From contig JAZQSV010000011.1 in NCBI GenBank assembly GCA_045630265.1, positions 1-52,409 on the forward strand: a DNA stretch of 52,409 nucleotides, in the 5' to 3' direction. The notes under the pieces were generated by a model, which was given only the letters and a program-made list of their open reading frames with translations, was not told the DNA's origin and made no database searches. Position 1 is the first letter of the stretch. Every line of letters starts with the position of its first letter. This stretch comes from UMGS1279 sp045630265 (GTDB taxonomy: Bacteria; Bacillota; Clostridia; Oscillospirales; Acutalibacteraceae). The position numbers and the translations under genes are program-made. Positions 1 through 8,248 of this stretch are shown here, one piece after another.

Positions 1-166
1 TGCTTAAATCAATTTTAAAGCTTGATGCTCATTTCAAACAAAATCTAGCGTTTTGTTCTTCCGTTTTACCAAGTTTACTCAACTTGAATTGTCGGGTCCT
101 TTTTTGTCATCGTTGTTTAATTTTCAAGGTTCGATTTCGCATGCCCTCTCTCAAGGGCGCCCAATT
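1..166 (-). other. rRNA operon leader (5' external spacer), rRNA gene off the left edge
   Basis: Read on the minus strand, the stretch just inside the promoter at 167-195 resembles a Gram-positive rRNA leader. It has a short GC-rich hairpin close to the transcript start (GCCC/GGGC around 142-157) and then, at 111-130, a boxA-like antitermination motif of the form CTTGAAAATTAAAC. A second small stem (CAAGTT/AACTTG) and an AT-rich stretch run to the edge. No mature 16S sequence is visible, so the rRNA gene itself must begin left of position 1. The identification rests on motif resemblance and on the strong promoter. A 16S leader is more likely than a 16S-23S spacer because the promoter lies directly upstream. 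Confidence 0.65.
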
Positions 167-195
167 ATAATACCAAAAACATACACCATTGTCAA
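167..195 (-). promoter_or_regulatory. Sigma-A promoter of the rRNA operon
   Basis: On the minus strand a perfect -35 TTGACA (195-190) is followed after 17 bases by TATTAT (172-167). It faces left into the rRNA-like leader. A second, poorer candidate lies about 105 bases further upstream (TTGACA at 301-296, 17 bases, TATCAA at 278-273) and could be a tandem P1 promoter; tandem promoters are common for rRNA operons in Firmicutes. Confidence 0.65.
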
Positions 196-329
196 GTGTT
201 TTTTTGCACTTTTTTAAAAAAATTTTATGTTTGTGCATTTTCACTTATATTTAGACATATAGCGGTCACTTTTTGATAGTAATTGTTAACCTTTTTGTCA
301 ATTTTTAAGGTAATATGACGCTTTTGTTC

Positions 330-983
330 TTAAAACATCTCATACATTCTTTTTAGTATCTTTTTTTCCTTACGGGATATCTGTACTTGCGACATAGAAA
401 GTATTTTAGCTGTTTCGCTTTGTGTCTTGCCACCAAAGTATCGAAGTCTTATAATTCTTTGCTCCGTATCCTCCAGCTTGTCCATAATCTGTCCGATAGC
501 GAGTCTGTCTGATATAGTATCCTCGGCGCTTTTGCTAAGTCCCAGTTCAATCTCCTTTATCTGCCCTTCCTCATCAAAATAACTGATAGAGGACGGTGGT
601 GTTGCCGCGCAAATGGCTTCGGCAATTTCTTCAGGTTCTCTTCCAAGCTCCTTAGCAATCTCCGAAACAGTTGGCTCCCTTCCCAAAGCCTTTTGCATTT
701 CTTCCCTTTGCCTTACAACCTTAAGAGAAAGTTCTTTAAGGGAGCGCGATACCTTAACTGCACCGCCATCACGAAATAGTCGTTTTATTTCCCCCAGTAT
801 TACGGGTACGGCATAGGTTGAAAACTGAAAGCCGAGCTCACTTTTAAAATTATTGGCCGCCTTTACAAGTCCTAAACATCCTGCGCCATACAAATCGTCA
901 TACTCTATCCCTCTGCCCTTAAACTTATTACAGCAGGAATGAACAAGAAGTAAATTATTGTTTATGAGTTCATCCCTATCCAT
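330..983 (-). CDS. sigF: RNA polymerase sporulation sigma factor sigma-F (SpoIIAC)
   Basis: This is the forespore-specific sigma factor that starts compartment-specific transcription after asymmetric division. The 217-residue product has the order expected of a SigF/SigG/SigB-group factor: region 2 (YDDLYGAGCLGLVKAA, FSTYAVPVILGEIKR), region 3 (REPTVSEIAKELG) and a C-terminal region 4 helix-turn-helix (TQSETAKILSMSQVQISR). It is the third gene of a spoIIAA-spoIIAB-sigF operon and overlaps the end of spoIIAB, so translational coupling is likely. An in-frame TTG lies at 992, but the ATG at 983 is preferred because an AAGGG motif sits 9 bases upstream of it. The context separates sigma-F from sigma-G, which would lie beside spoIIGA/sigE. 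Confidence 0.93.
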   Translation of the reverse strand: MDRDELINNNLLLVHSCCNKFKGRGIEYDDLYGAGCLGLVKAANNFKSELGFQFSTYAVPVILGEIKRLFRDGGAVKVSRSLKELSLKVVRQREEMQKALGREPTVSEIAKELGREPEEIAEAICAATPPSSISYFDEEGQIKEIELGLSKSAEDTISDRLAIGQIMDKLEDTEQRIIRLRYFGGKTQSETAKILSMSQVQISRKEKKILKRMYEMF

Positions 984-1419
984 TTGCCCCAACCCTTAAG
1001 GAAAGTCGTTTTTTCATTACAACCGTCGTACCCTTATTGATGGTAGATGCAACCTTTAAAGAGTCCATAAAGCTTTCCATAACCGAAAAGCCAAGTCCAG
1101 AGCGCTCACCACCTACGCTTGTATATAGCGGTTGCATTGCCCTTTCAATATTATCTATTCCGCACCCCTTATCTCTTATTTTGATGCGTATGCTTCTATC
1201 CTCAAAAAGCTCTACCATTATGTAAATTGCGCCAATGCTGTTTTTATAGGCATGGACTATACTATTCGTTACCGCCTCTGATACGGCGGTTTTAATATCA
1301 CTTAGTTCATCAATGGTGGGGTCCAACTGTGCCACAAAAGAAGAAACCGCCACCCTTGCAAACCCCTCGTTAGCCGATTTAGATAATATTTTAAGATTAA
1401 AAGTATTTACTGCCTTCAT
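976..1419 (-). CDS. spoIIAB: Anti-sigma-F factor, serine kinase SpoIIAB
   Basis: SpoIIAB binds and inhibits sigma-F and phosphorylates SpoIIAA with ATP. The 147-residue protein shows the GHKL/Bergerat ATP-binding fold: an N-box helix (AVSEAVTNSIVHAYKN, near residue 48), the G1 box with DKGCGI (near residue 85) and a G2-type segment (GGERSGLGFSVM). The length matches the family. The start is preceded by GGAGGT eight bases upstream and lies inside the end of spoIIAA, while its own end overlaps sigF, giving a tightly coupled three-gene unit. Operon order and motifs agree with Bacillus and Clostridium spoIIA. Confidence 0.94.
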   Translation of the reverse strand: MKAVNTFNLKILSKSANEGFARVAVSSFVAQLDPTIDELSDIKTAVSEAVTNSIVHAYKNSIGAIYIMVELFEDRSIRIKIRDKGCGIDNIERAMQPLYTSVGGERSGLGFSVMESFMDSLKVASTINKGTTVVMKKRLSLRVGANG

Positions 1420-1738
1420 TTTTAGTTACCTCCATACCAATTTTTGCAAGTCGTTCCATTCCTGCCAGCTTCATAACCTTGCCTATTTGCGGTGTGGTAT
1501 TTATAATTGCCAGCTCCCCGCCTATTTCTGAAATGGTTTTGTATCTACCCATTACAAGGCCAATACCCGAGCTATCCATAAATGATACGTCCTTAAAATC
1601 AAGCACGAGCATTGTAGGATTCTTTTCATTAACTGCTTTATCTATTTCATTTCGCATATCCGTGGCGGTATGATGATCTATTTCCCCCTGCAAATAGGCG
1701 GTGACGACCTCTCCGCTTTCTATAATTTTAACTGACAT
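1397..1738 (-). CDS. spoIIAA: Anti-anti-sigma factor SpoIIAA (STAS domain)
   Basis: In its unphosphorylated form SpoIIAA frees sigma-F by binding SpoIIAB. The 113-residue protein is a single STAS domain. The phosphorylatable serine lies in the conserved motif FMDSSGIGLVMGRYK near residue 57, after the LVLDF strand. It is the first gene of the spoIIA operon. A good ribosome site (GGAAGGAAATAAA) precedes the ATG. I could not find a convincing sigma-H promoter in the 130 bases upstream. That gap instead contains an intrinsic terminator for folC and a TTGACA (1845-1840 region) without a clear -10 box. Confidence 0.93.
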   Translation of the reverse strand: MSVKIIESGEVVTAYLQGEIDHHTATDMRNEIDKAVNEKNPTMLVLDFKDVSFMDSSGIGLVMGRYKTISEIGGELAIINTTPQIGKVMKLAGMERLAKIGMEVTKNEGSKYF

Positions 1739-1765
1739 TTTATTTCCTTCCTTTCAGGTTTAAAA

Positions 1766-1817
1766 TTAAAAAAGGACAAGCCCTTACCTTATATAATAAA
1801 GATAATGGTTTGTCCTT
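1766..1817 (-). terminator. Terminator between folC and spoIIAA
   Basis: On the minus strand AAGGACAA (1817-1810) pairs with TTGTCCTT (1779-1772), with a further CC/GG pair inside, and is followed by a run of T. It should end transcription coming from folC before the spoIIA operon. Confidence 0.6.
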
Positions 1818-1870
1818 AAAAAAAATAGATATTTTAGTTGTCAAAAAATATATTTAAATGTACTAAAAAA

Positions 1871-3145
1871 TTATTTATTATACATTTTTAAAAGTGCGGG
1901 GCGAATATCCGAAGCAAGATAGAGCGAACCACAGACAATAAGTGAAGCTTCAAGTTCCTTTGCCCTTTCACTTGCCAAACATAGCGCCTCGTTGTAAGTT
2001 TTTGCACTATGGGTTTCGGCGCAGTATTTTGCGGCCAGGTTTTTAAGCGCCTTGCTACTACTAGTCCTTTGGTTAGATGCAACCGAAACGGTTACTACTG
2101 CCCTTGCCCTTGAGGCAATTTTTCGAGCCACGCTTTCACAGTCCTTATCGGCCATCATACCCATTAAAACAACCGACCTCAAATTATGGTTATCAAGATA
2201 TTCACAAAGTGCGTCGGCACCGTTGTCATTATGTGCGCCATCTAAAACAACGAGCGGATTTTTAGAAATAACCTCCAACCTTGCAGGGAAAAAGGTATCA
2301 CTTATACCTTTTATAATATATTCTTTTTCTACCCCAAGTTGCAGCGCCGTTTCGGCGGCAAGGGTAAGATTTTCTATTTGGTGAGTGCCTGCAAGGGTAG
2401 TAGTAAGCGGAATACCCTTATAGATAAGCTCTGTACCAAACGGAGTTAGTTTAACCTTGTCTACTGATTCTCTATTGGCCAATGCTAGCGGTGAACCTTT
2501 TACATTTGCAGCATTTTCTATAACCGACAGTGCAAAAGAATTTTGTGTAGACGGTGTTACCACCAAAGAATTTTGCTTAATAATACCGCATTTTTCGGCG
2601 GCAATTTTTTCTATGGTTTCTCCCAAAACGGCAGTATGGTCTAGGGCAATTTTGGTGATTACCGAGGCCAAGGGCGTTTGAATAATATTTGTGCTATCCA
2701 GCCGCCCGCCAAGACCCGTTTCTAAAACTACTATATCGCATTTTGTTTCAGCAAAGTACAAAAATGCTACCATAGTAATAAACTCAAATTCTGTAACGGC
2801 ATCACCCTGCTCCTCAAACGTCTTATCTGCAGCGGATTTTACCATTTCAACTAATCTGCAAAGATCTTCCTTTGCAATATACTGCCCATTTACTTGTATG
2901 CGCTCTCTAAAATCAACAACAAAGGGAGATATAAAAAGCCCCGTTTTTTTGCCGCTTGCATACATTATATTACTAAGCATTGTAGAGGTAGAGCCCTTAC
3001 CATTTGTTCCCGCAACATGAATAAACTTTAAGTTTTTGTGCGGATTTCCCAGATGATTTGCAAGGGCAGTTATTCTCTCCAGCCCCGGCTTTATACCAAA
3101 CCTATTCAGGGAATGTATAAACTCTAAGGTTTTTTCATAATTCAT
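1871..3145 (-). CDS. folC: Folylpolyglutamate synthase / dihydrofolate synthase
   Basis: This cytosolic Mur-ligase-family enzyme adds glutamate to folates and, in many bacteria, also joins dihydropteroate to glutamate, using ATP. The 424-residue length is typical. The ATP-binding loop HVAGTNGKGSTSTML lies near residue 44, the omega-loop region follows, and the C-terminal domain carries the Mur-ligase motif LDGAHNDNGADAL near residue 300. It lies 16 bases downstream of the M24 peptidase gene in the same direction, so the two are probably cotranscribed. No other folate gene is nearby, so whether it is mono- or bifunctional cannot be told. Confidence 0.93.
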   Translation of the reverse strand: MNYEKTLEFIHSLNRFGIKPGLERITALANHLGNPHKNLKFIHVAGTNGKGSTSTMLSNIMYASGKKTGLFISPFVVDFRERIQVNGQYIAKEDLCRLVEMVKSAADKTFEEQGDAVTEFEFITMVAFLYFAETKCDIVVLETGLGGRLDSTNIIQTPLASVITKIALDHTAVLGETIEKIAAEKCGIIKQNSLVVTPSTQNSFALSVIENAANVKGSPLALANRESVDKVKLTPFGTELIYKGIPLTTTLAGTHQIENLTLAAETALQLGVEKEYIIKGISDTFFPARLEVISKNPLVVLDGAHNDNGADALCEYLDNHNLRSVVLMGMMADKDCESVARKIASRARAVVTVSVASNQRTSSSKALKNLAAKYCAETHSAKTYNEALCLASERAKELEASLIVCGSLYLASDIRPALLKMYNK

Positions 3146-3161
3146 TATAAGCTACTATCCC

Positions 3162-4232
3162 TTACAAAATAATAAGTTCCTTTTTACTGTGGGTGAGGTT
3201 TAAATGGCCGTCACTGGTAATGTAAGCCATATCCTCTATTCTGACGCCGAATTTGTTTTCAAGGTAAATGCCCGGCTCTACGGTTATAATCATACCCTCA
3301 CGGGTTACGGTTTCGCAAACCATATTAAATGCAGGGGTTTCGTGAACCTCTATGCCTAAACTATGACCAAGTCCGTGCCCAAAACAACCCTCATACCCTG
3401 CGCCGTAAATAATGTCCCTTGCTACCTTGTCAACATCCTTACAAACAATACCGGGCTTAATAACATCCAAAGCAGCAAGTTGCGCTTTTAAAACTGTATT
3501 ATATACCTTTTCCTGCTCTTCACTTACACTTCCTACTGCTACCGTTCTTGTCATATCGCTTCTGTACCCATCAACAACCGAACCAAAGTCCATTGTTACA
3601 AAATCGCCCTTTTCTATGATTTTATCGGTAGGCACACCATGGGGGAGTGAGGAATTTTTACCCGAAACCACAATAAAGTCAAAGCTTACTCCCTCACTGC
3701 CGAGTTTGCGCATATAAAACTCCATATCGAGCATTACATCAAGCTCGCTTCTGCCTGGCTCAATGCGCTCTATTATATATGAAAAGGTTTCATCGGTCAG
3801 CTTTTGTGCGGCAATAATTTTATCTAGTTCCGCTTTCGATTTTATGCTGCGCATTTGCTCAATAAGCTTATCCATTTTGTCATCCTTTAAAATGGTAACG
3901 CCCTTAAGCGCCTTTTCAAAGCTATTTAGAGTGCTAATGCTCATTGAATAGGTTTCTACAAAAACCTCATTTATATTTTCCTTATCGCAAAGTGCTTTTA
4001 CCTCTAAAAGCGGATTGGTAGAAAGCGAAACATCACAACTGTGAACCACGCTTTTTGCCTTTTCAATATATCTAAAATCTATAAGAAAATACGCCTTGTC
4101 TTTGGTAATAAAAACAGTACCTGCGCTGGACTCAAACCCCGTAAGATAAAAACGGTTTGCCCCGCTTTTTACAATAAGTCCCTGGTCTTTTTCAAGGTTA
4201 TTTTGTATTTCTATAATATGCTGTTTAGTCAT
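3162..4232 (-). CDS. Xaa-Pro aminopeptidase-like protein (M24 family)
   Basis: This is a metallopeptidase of the creatinase/aminopeptidase P fold, predicted to remove N-terminal residues next to proline from peptides in the cytosol. Of 356 residues, roughly 1-125 form the creatinase N-terminal domain. The catalytic pita-bread domain follows with its five metal ligands in order: MDFGSVVDGYRSDMTRT (two Asp), GHGLGHSLGIEVHE (His), ITVEPGIY (Glu) and GVRIEDM (Glu). The size fits the short Firmicutes YqhT/PepQ-like group rather than the longer PepP. The gene starts 12 bases after pepD, and the two peptidases together suggest a peptide-salvage unit. Prolidase (Xaa-Pro dipeptidase) activity is the main alternative. 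Confidence 0.88.
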   Translation of the reverse strand: MTKQHIIEIQNNLEKDQGLIVKSGANRFYLTGFESSAGTVFITKDKAYFLIDFRYIEKAKSVVHSCDVSLSTNPLLEVKALCDKENINEVFVETYSMSISTLNSFEKALKGVTILKDDKMDKLIEQMRSIKSKAELDKIIAAQKLTDETFSYIIERIEPGRSELDVMLDMEFYMRKLGSEGVSFDFIVVSGKNSSLPHGVPTDKIIEKGDFVTMDFGSVVDGYRSDMTRTVAVGSVSEEQEKVYNTVLKAQLAALDVIKPGIVCKDVDKVARDIIYGAGYEGCFGHGLGHSLGIEVHETPAFNMVCETVTREGMIITVEPGIYLENKFGVRIEDMAYITSDGHLNLTHSKKELIIL

Positions 4233-4244
4233 AACTTTTCTCCT

Positions 4245-5660
4245 TTATATATTTTCCAAAACCCTTAAAAGGTAATTATAACATCGCTCCACCGAAGAAA
4301 TAGAAATTCTTTCCTTGCTTGAATGAATATCATACATATTAGGGCCAAATGAAACAGCGTCTAAGCCCTCTATCTTTTCACAGAAAAGACCGCACTCAAG
4401 CCCCGCGTGAATGGCCTCAACCTTTATGGGTGTGCCGTACATTTCAAGGTAGGTATTCTCCATAACTGCTCTTAGAGGTGAATCCTTTTTATATTCCCAA
4501 GCGGGATAGTGTGAATGAGAATTGGCACTAGCACCGAATTCTTTTGCTATTGTAAAGAGTTTGTCTACAAGTTCTTCCTTTTCTATGCCCACACTGCTTC
4601 GAACTGCAAAGGAAACTAAAAGCGCATCCTTATCTATTCCCATTACGCCAAGATTAAGGGAGGTCTGTACAAGGCCTTCTATTTCCCGGCTCATAGCGGT
4701 TATGCCGTTTGGAAGAGTACAAATTATCTCTGCCACGTTTTTTGAACTTTTTGCGGAATAGACGAAAGGGGTAGTTTCCTTTAAACTTGTAACTGTAATT
4801 TTAAGGTCAGGGTCATTTACGTTTGTATTTTGCTTTACAAAATCTTCGGCTTTGGCGGTTAAATCATCACTTGATACAATAGTGGCAGTACAAAAGCTTG
4901 GTATTACGTTATCCTTACTGCCGCCGCTAATATTTATAAGTTTAAAATCTACAAGTGTATTTAAAAATGCGCCCATAAGCTTATTGGCATTGTGGCGGCC
5001 TTTGTGGATTTCGGCGCCCGAATGTCCACCCAAAAGCCCCGAAATTTCTACCGTATATGCAGGACTTTCATTTGCGATTTTTTCAAGCGCTAGCGCAATA
5101 TCTACCCTGGCTCCGCCTGCGCAGCTTACCGTTAAAATTCCTTCGCTTTCAGAGTCTATGTTTATTAGCATTTTACCGCTGAGGTTAGAGGCATCAAGCC
5201 CCTCTGCGCCGTAAAGGCCGGTTTCTTCGTCTACCGTTAGAAGCACCTCAACCTTTGGATGCTTTAAGGTTTTATCCTCTAAAAGGGCAAGTCCCATAGC
5301 AACGGCTATACCGTCATCGCCACCAAGAGTTGTGCCTGTGGCAGAGAGCATATCGCCCTGCACCTTTAGCTTTAAGCCGTCATTTAAAAAGTCAAACTGA
5401 GTGTCGGCATCCTTTTCACAGACCATATCCAAATGCCCTTGTATTATAACCGTAGGCCTGTTTTCACACCCTGCCGATGCAGGCTTTTTGATTATAACGT
5501 TATTAAGCCCATCTTGATAATAGGCAAGTCCATTTTGCTTTGCAAATTCTACGCAAAAATCACTTATCTGTTTTGTATTACCCGAACCGTGTGGAATTGC
5601 ACAAATTTTTTCAAAAAAGTAAAAGACTCTTTCCGGCCTTAAGCCCTTTAAAACTTCCAT
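4245..5660 (-). CDS. pepD: Aminoacyl-histidine dipeptidase (peptidase D, M20C)
   Basis: This is a cytosolic zinc dipeptidase that cleaves Xaa-His and other dipeptides. The 471 residues match the PepD group of M20. Metal ligands are visible in order: IIQGHLDMVCEKD (His), GGDDGIAVAMG (bridging Asp), TVDEETGLYGAEG (catalytic Glu-Glu), LLINIDSE-type Asp, and the C-terminal FGPNMYDIHSSKERI (His). The lid/dimerisation domain sits in the middle. It has its own promoter (5690-5717) and is cut off from trmK upstream by a terminator. It probably heads the pepD - M24 peptidase - folC transcript. Confidence 0.92.
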   Translation of the reverse strand: MEVLKGLRPERVFYFFEKICAIPHGSGNTKQISDFCVEFAKQNGLAYYQDGLNNVIIKKPASAGCENRPTVIIQGHLDMVCEKDADTQFDFLNDGLKLKVQGDMLSATGTTLGGDDGIAVAMGLALLEDKTLKHPKVEVLLTVDEETGLYGAEGLDASNLSGKMLINIDSESEGILTVSCAGGARVDIALALEKIANESPAYTVEISGLLGGHSGAEIHKGRHNANKLMGAFLNTLVDFKLINISGGSKDNVIPSFCTATIVSSDDLTAKAEDFVKQNTNVNDPDLKITVTSLKETTPFVYSAKSSKNVAEIICTLPNGITAMSREIEGLVQTSLNLGVMGIDKDALLVSFAVRSSVGIEKEELVDKLFTIAKEFGASANSHSHYPAWEYKKDSPLRAVMENTYLEMYGTPIKVEAIHAGLECGLFCEKIEGLDAVSFGPNMYDIHSSKERISISSVERCYNYLLRVLENI

Positions 5661-5689
5661 AAAACCGCCCTTTCCAATTACATATATTT

Positions 5690-5717
5690 ATTATACACCC
5701 AAAGCGAAATTTTGCAA
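5690..5717 (-). promoter_or_regulatory. Sigma-A promoter of pepD
   Basis: On the minus strand TTGCAA (5717-5712) is followed after 16 bases by a perfect TATAAT (5695-5690), about 30 bases before the pepD ATG. Confidence 0.6.
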
Positions 5718-5720
5718 GGC

Positions 5721-5751
5721 AAAAAAAGAGAGAAGATGTTATCTTCTCTCT
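5721..5751 (-). terminator. Terminator after trmK
   Basis: On the minus strand an 11-base perfect stem (AGAGAGAAGAT with ATCTTCTCTCT, loop of three) is followed by seven T. It begins one base after the trmK stop and ends the gpmI - DUF1858 - trmK transcript. Confidence 0.85.
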
Positions 5752-5752
5752 G

Positions 5753-6451
5753 TTACGCAAACCGATTTAATTTTTCTTCAATTAAAGGTACGGCTTTGGA
5801 AATTCTAGAATATAATTCCTTTCGCCTTCCAACACCCTCAATATCCTTTAAGCATTTTTTCATGCTTTTAAGGTGTTTTTTAACAAAGGCAATTTCGGCC
5901 TCCCCTACCGTTTCGGGGTTAGATAAAATCTCACCTATATAGAAATAATCGGCGGATTGCGGTATGTTTTCGCCGGAGAAAACTGCCTTTATAACGGTAT
6001 AAACTCTGCCGGCCGAAAAGGTGCACTTTTCAAGCAGAATTTCAAAACCGTTTTGGCACAAAAACTCTCTTAGCTTATCATCGGCCGTCATAGGTTGTAG
6101 AATAAGTGTTTGCTTACCCTTATTTAACCAAGGGGCGCGAGAGATAATTTCGGCTATAGTTTCACCGCCCATGCCTGCAATTATTACGGCCTCACATTCG
6201 TTTTCCTTTACACCGTCCAAACCATTTGCAAGGCGTAGCGAAATATTTTCCGCTACGCCCATTTTAAAAACGTTTTTTTCAGCAACCGAAAGAGGTCCTT
6301 CGTTCACATCCGAAGCTATTACCTTTTTTGCCATTTTGTTTTTAACAAGGTAAATGGGTAGCAGTGCATGGTCGGTACCAATATCTGCAACCGTGTCCAC
6401 GCTGCCCAGCATTTCGGCCACCAGAATAAGTCTACTGTTTAGTTTAGACAT
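5753..6451 (-). CDS. trmK: tRNA (adenine(22)-N1)-methyltransferase TrmK
   Basis: This SAM-dependent enzyme methylates A22 of tRNA. The 232 residues begin with the Rossmann SAM site VADIGTDHALLPIYLV (near residue 20), followed by KVIASDVNEGPLSVAEKN and the family motif AVIIAGMGGETIAEII near residue 90. A C-terminal helical segment rich in Lys and Glu (from about residue 195) is usual for the family. The start overlaps the stop of the DUF1858 gene by one base, indicating translational coupling. In many Firmicutes trmK lies beside sigA and a NIF3-like gene; here it sits behind glycolysis genes instead. Confidence 0.92.
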   Translation of the reverse strand: MSKLNSRLILVAEMLGSVDTVADIGTDHALLPIYLVKNKMAKKVIASDVNEGPLSVAEKNVFKMGVAENISLRLANGLDGVKENECEAVIIAGMGGETIAEIISRAPWLNKGKQTLILQPMTADDKLREFLCQNGFEILLEKCTFSAGRVYTVIKAVFSGENIPQSADYFYIGEILSNPETVGEAEIAFVKKHLKSMKKCLKDIEGVGRRKELYSRISKAVPLIEEKLNRFA

Positions 6452-6651
6452 TATTTGCCCGCAAAATGTGCGTTAAGCTTTTCAACAAGCTCATCTGCAT
6501 TGGTGCCGTGTGCGGCACAAGCATCGGCAATGCTCTCTCCCCTGGATGCGGGGCAGCCAAGGCAGTGCATACCAATTTCGAAAAAGTATTCTGCGGTATC
6601 AACGTCCATATCCAAAATATCGCCAATAATAGAATCTTTTGTAACTGTCAT
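6451..6651 (-). CDS. DUF1858 domain protein (small cysteine-containing protein)
   Basis: This 66-residue protein is a single DUF1858 domain: an N-terminal VTKDSIIGDILDMDVDTAEY segment and a MHCLGCPASRGESIADAC motif with three cysteines. The domain occurs alone or attached to hybrid-cluster-like and redox proteins. The conserved CxxC suggests metal or redox chemistry, but no activity is established. It lies 27 bases after gpmI and is coupled to trmK by a one-base overlap. The ribosome site (AAAAGGAG, eight bases before the ATG) supports this start. Confidence 0.85.
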   Translation of the reverse strand: MTVTKDSIIGDILDMDVDTAEYFFEIGMHCLGCPASRGESIADACAAHGTNADELVEKLNAHFAGK

Positions 6652-6677
6652 TTTAAAAATCTCCTTTTAAGATTAAC

Positions 6678-8195
6678 TTATTTTGCAATAAGACTTTCGC
6701 CGTTCATTTCATTGGGTTTATCCATACACATAATTTCAAGCATTGTAGGAGCAATATCGGCAAGACGACCTGTATTTTTAAGTGCACAAGGATAGCCTAC
6801 AACACAGAAAGGCACAGGATTTGTGGTATGAGGAGTAAATGGTTCGCCCTTTTCATCAAACATAAAATCGGCATTTCCGTGGTCGGCAGTAATAAGCACC
6901 GCGCCACCCATAGAGGTAGTGGCCTCAACAACTTTACCAACACAGGTATCTACTGCTTCAACCGCCTTAACAGCCGCCTCAAAAATGCCTGTATGACCAA
7001 CCATATCACAGTTTGCAAAGTTTAAAATAACGGCGTCATACTTGCCCGATTTTATCTGCTCACATACGGCGTCGCATACAGGATAAGCGCTCATTTCCGG
7101 CATAAGATCAAAGGTGGGAACGTCGGGGGATTTAATTAAAATTCTATCCTCACCTTTAAAGGTTTTTTCTTCGCCGCCGTTAAAGAAAAATGTAACGTGA
7201 GCATATTTTTGTGTTTCAGCAATTCTAAGCTGTGTTTTGCCGGAAGCCGAAAGCACCTCGCCAAGGGTCATTTTAAGCTCTTCGGGCGGGAATGCAACCG
7301 AAACGTTAGGCATTGTTTCATCATACTGTGTCATACATACGTAGTTTACAGGGAAGAAACCGTTTTTGCGGTCAAACCCATCGAAAGACTCGTCCACAAA
7401 GGTACGGGTGAACTGCCTTGCTCTGTCAGGACGGAAGTTAAAGGAAACAATACTGTCGTTTGCTTTAATCATTCCATCTTTACAAACAACGGTAGGAACA
7501 ATAAATTCGTCGGTAACGTCGGATTTATAAGACTCCTCCATAGCGTTTACGGCATTTTCATTTTGAATACCCTCACCGTAAACCATAGCGGCGTATGCCT
7601 TTTCTACCCTATCCCAGGCAAAATCGCGGTCCATAGCGTAGTATCTTCCCATAACAGTAGCAATTTTACCAACGCCGATTTCGGCCATTTTATTTTCTAA
7701 ATCCTTTATAAAGCCAACACCGGAAGTAGTAGAAACGTCGCGACCGTCCATAAGGCAGTGAACGAAAACCTTATCAAGGCCGTTTTTCTTTGCAAGCTCC
7801 AAAAGGCCGTAAAGATGCTCAATATGGCTATGAACACCACCATCCGACAAAAGGCCTATAAGATGTAGAGCCGAGTTATTTTTCTTGCAGTTTTCTACTG
7901 CGGATTTTAAAGCACCAATTTCAAAGAAATCGCCATCCTCAATAGATTTTGAAATTTTAACCAGCATTTGGTAAACAACCCTACCTGCGCCGATGTTGGT
8001 GTGACCAACCTCACTGTTACCCATTTGTCCGTCGGGAAGACCAACGTCAAGACCCGAAGCCCCAATAGTGGTAAAAGGATTTTCGCCAAAAAGCTTTGTA
8101 AGGTTAGGGGTTTTAGCCGCCTTTATAGCATTACCGTTTTCTTCATCACGGATACCAAAACCGTCCATTATACATAAAACAACAGGTTTTTTCAT
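6678..8195 (-). CDS. gpmI: 2,3-bisphosphoglycerate-independent phosphoglycerate mutase
   Basis: This glycolytic enzyme interconverts 3- and 2-phosphoglycerate through a phosphoserine intermediate with two Mn ions. The 505-residue protein is of the alkaline-phosphatase superfamily. It shows VVLCIMDGFG (metal Asp) at the start, the nucleophile serine in GQMGNSEVGHTNIGAGR near residue 60, HCLMDGRD near 125, and late metal ligands in NCDMVGHTG and ITADHGNAD. The open frame extends 13 codons further upstream, but the ATG at 8195 has a GAAAGGA site and begins the conserved domain. It follows tpiA by 53 bases, with a small hairpin between them. Confidence 0.95.
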   Translation of the reverse strand: MKKPVVLCIMDGFGIRDEENGNAIKAAKTPNLTKLFGENPFTTIGASGLDVGLPDGQMGNSEVGHTNIGAGRVVYQMLVKISKSIEDGDFFEIGALKSAVENCKKNNSALHLIGLLSDGGVHSHIEHLYGLLELAKKNGLDKVFVHCLMDGRDVSTTSGVGFIKDLENKMAEIGVGKIATVMGRYYAMDRDFAWDRVEKAYAAMVYGEGIQNENAVNAMEESYKSDVTDEFIVPTVVCKDGMIKANDSIVSFNFRPDRARQFTRTFVDESFDGFDRKNGFFPVNYVCMTQYDETMPNVSVAFPPEELKMTLGEVLSASGKTQLRIAETQKYAHVTFFFNGGEEKTFKGEDRILIKSPDVPTFDLMPEMSAYPVCDAVCEQIKSGKYDAVILNFANCDMVGHTGIFEAAVKAVEAVDTCVGKVVEATTSMGGAVLITADHGNADFMFDEKGEPFTPHTTNPVPFCVVGYPCALKNTGRLADIAPTMLEIMCMDKPNEMNGESLIAK

Positions 8196-8217
8196 ACTTT
8201 TTCCTTTCAAAAATAGT

Positions 8218-8239
8218 GTGGAGTGAAAAATCACTCCAC
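8218..8239 (-). terminator. Hairpin between tpiA and gpmI (weak terminator or attenuator)
   Basis: This is a perfect nine-base stem (GTGGAGTGA with TCACTCCAC, loop of four) just after the tpiA stop. On the minus strand it is followed by ACTATTTTTG, a weak T-tract, so partial termination or mRNA processing within the glycolytic operon is likelier than a full stop. Confidence 0.5.
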
Positions 8240-8248
8240 TTAACTTTC

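Noticed and set aside
120..160. tRNA gene suggested by a GGTTCGA-like string near 129
   Set aside because: No acceptor, anticodon or D-arm pairing could be built around it; it belongs to the rRNA leader.
7197..7700. 167-residue open frame opposite gpmI, and similar frames opposite tpiA (8216-8617) and dut (18997-19518)
   Set aside because: Each is antisense to a core enzyme with complete motifs, and the translations are Cys/Asn/Phe-rich shadow-like sequences.
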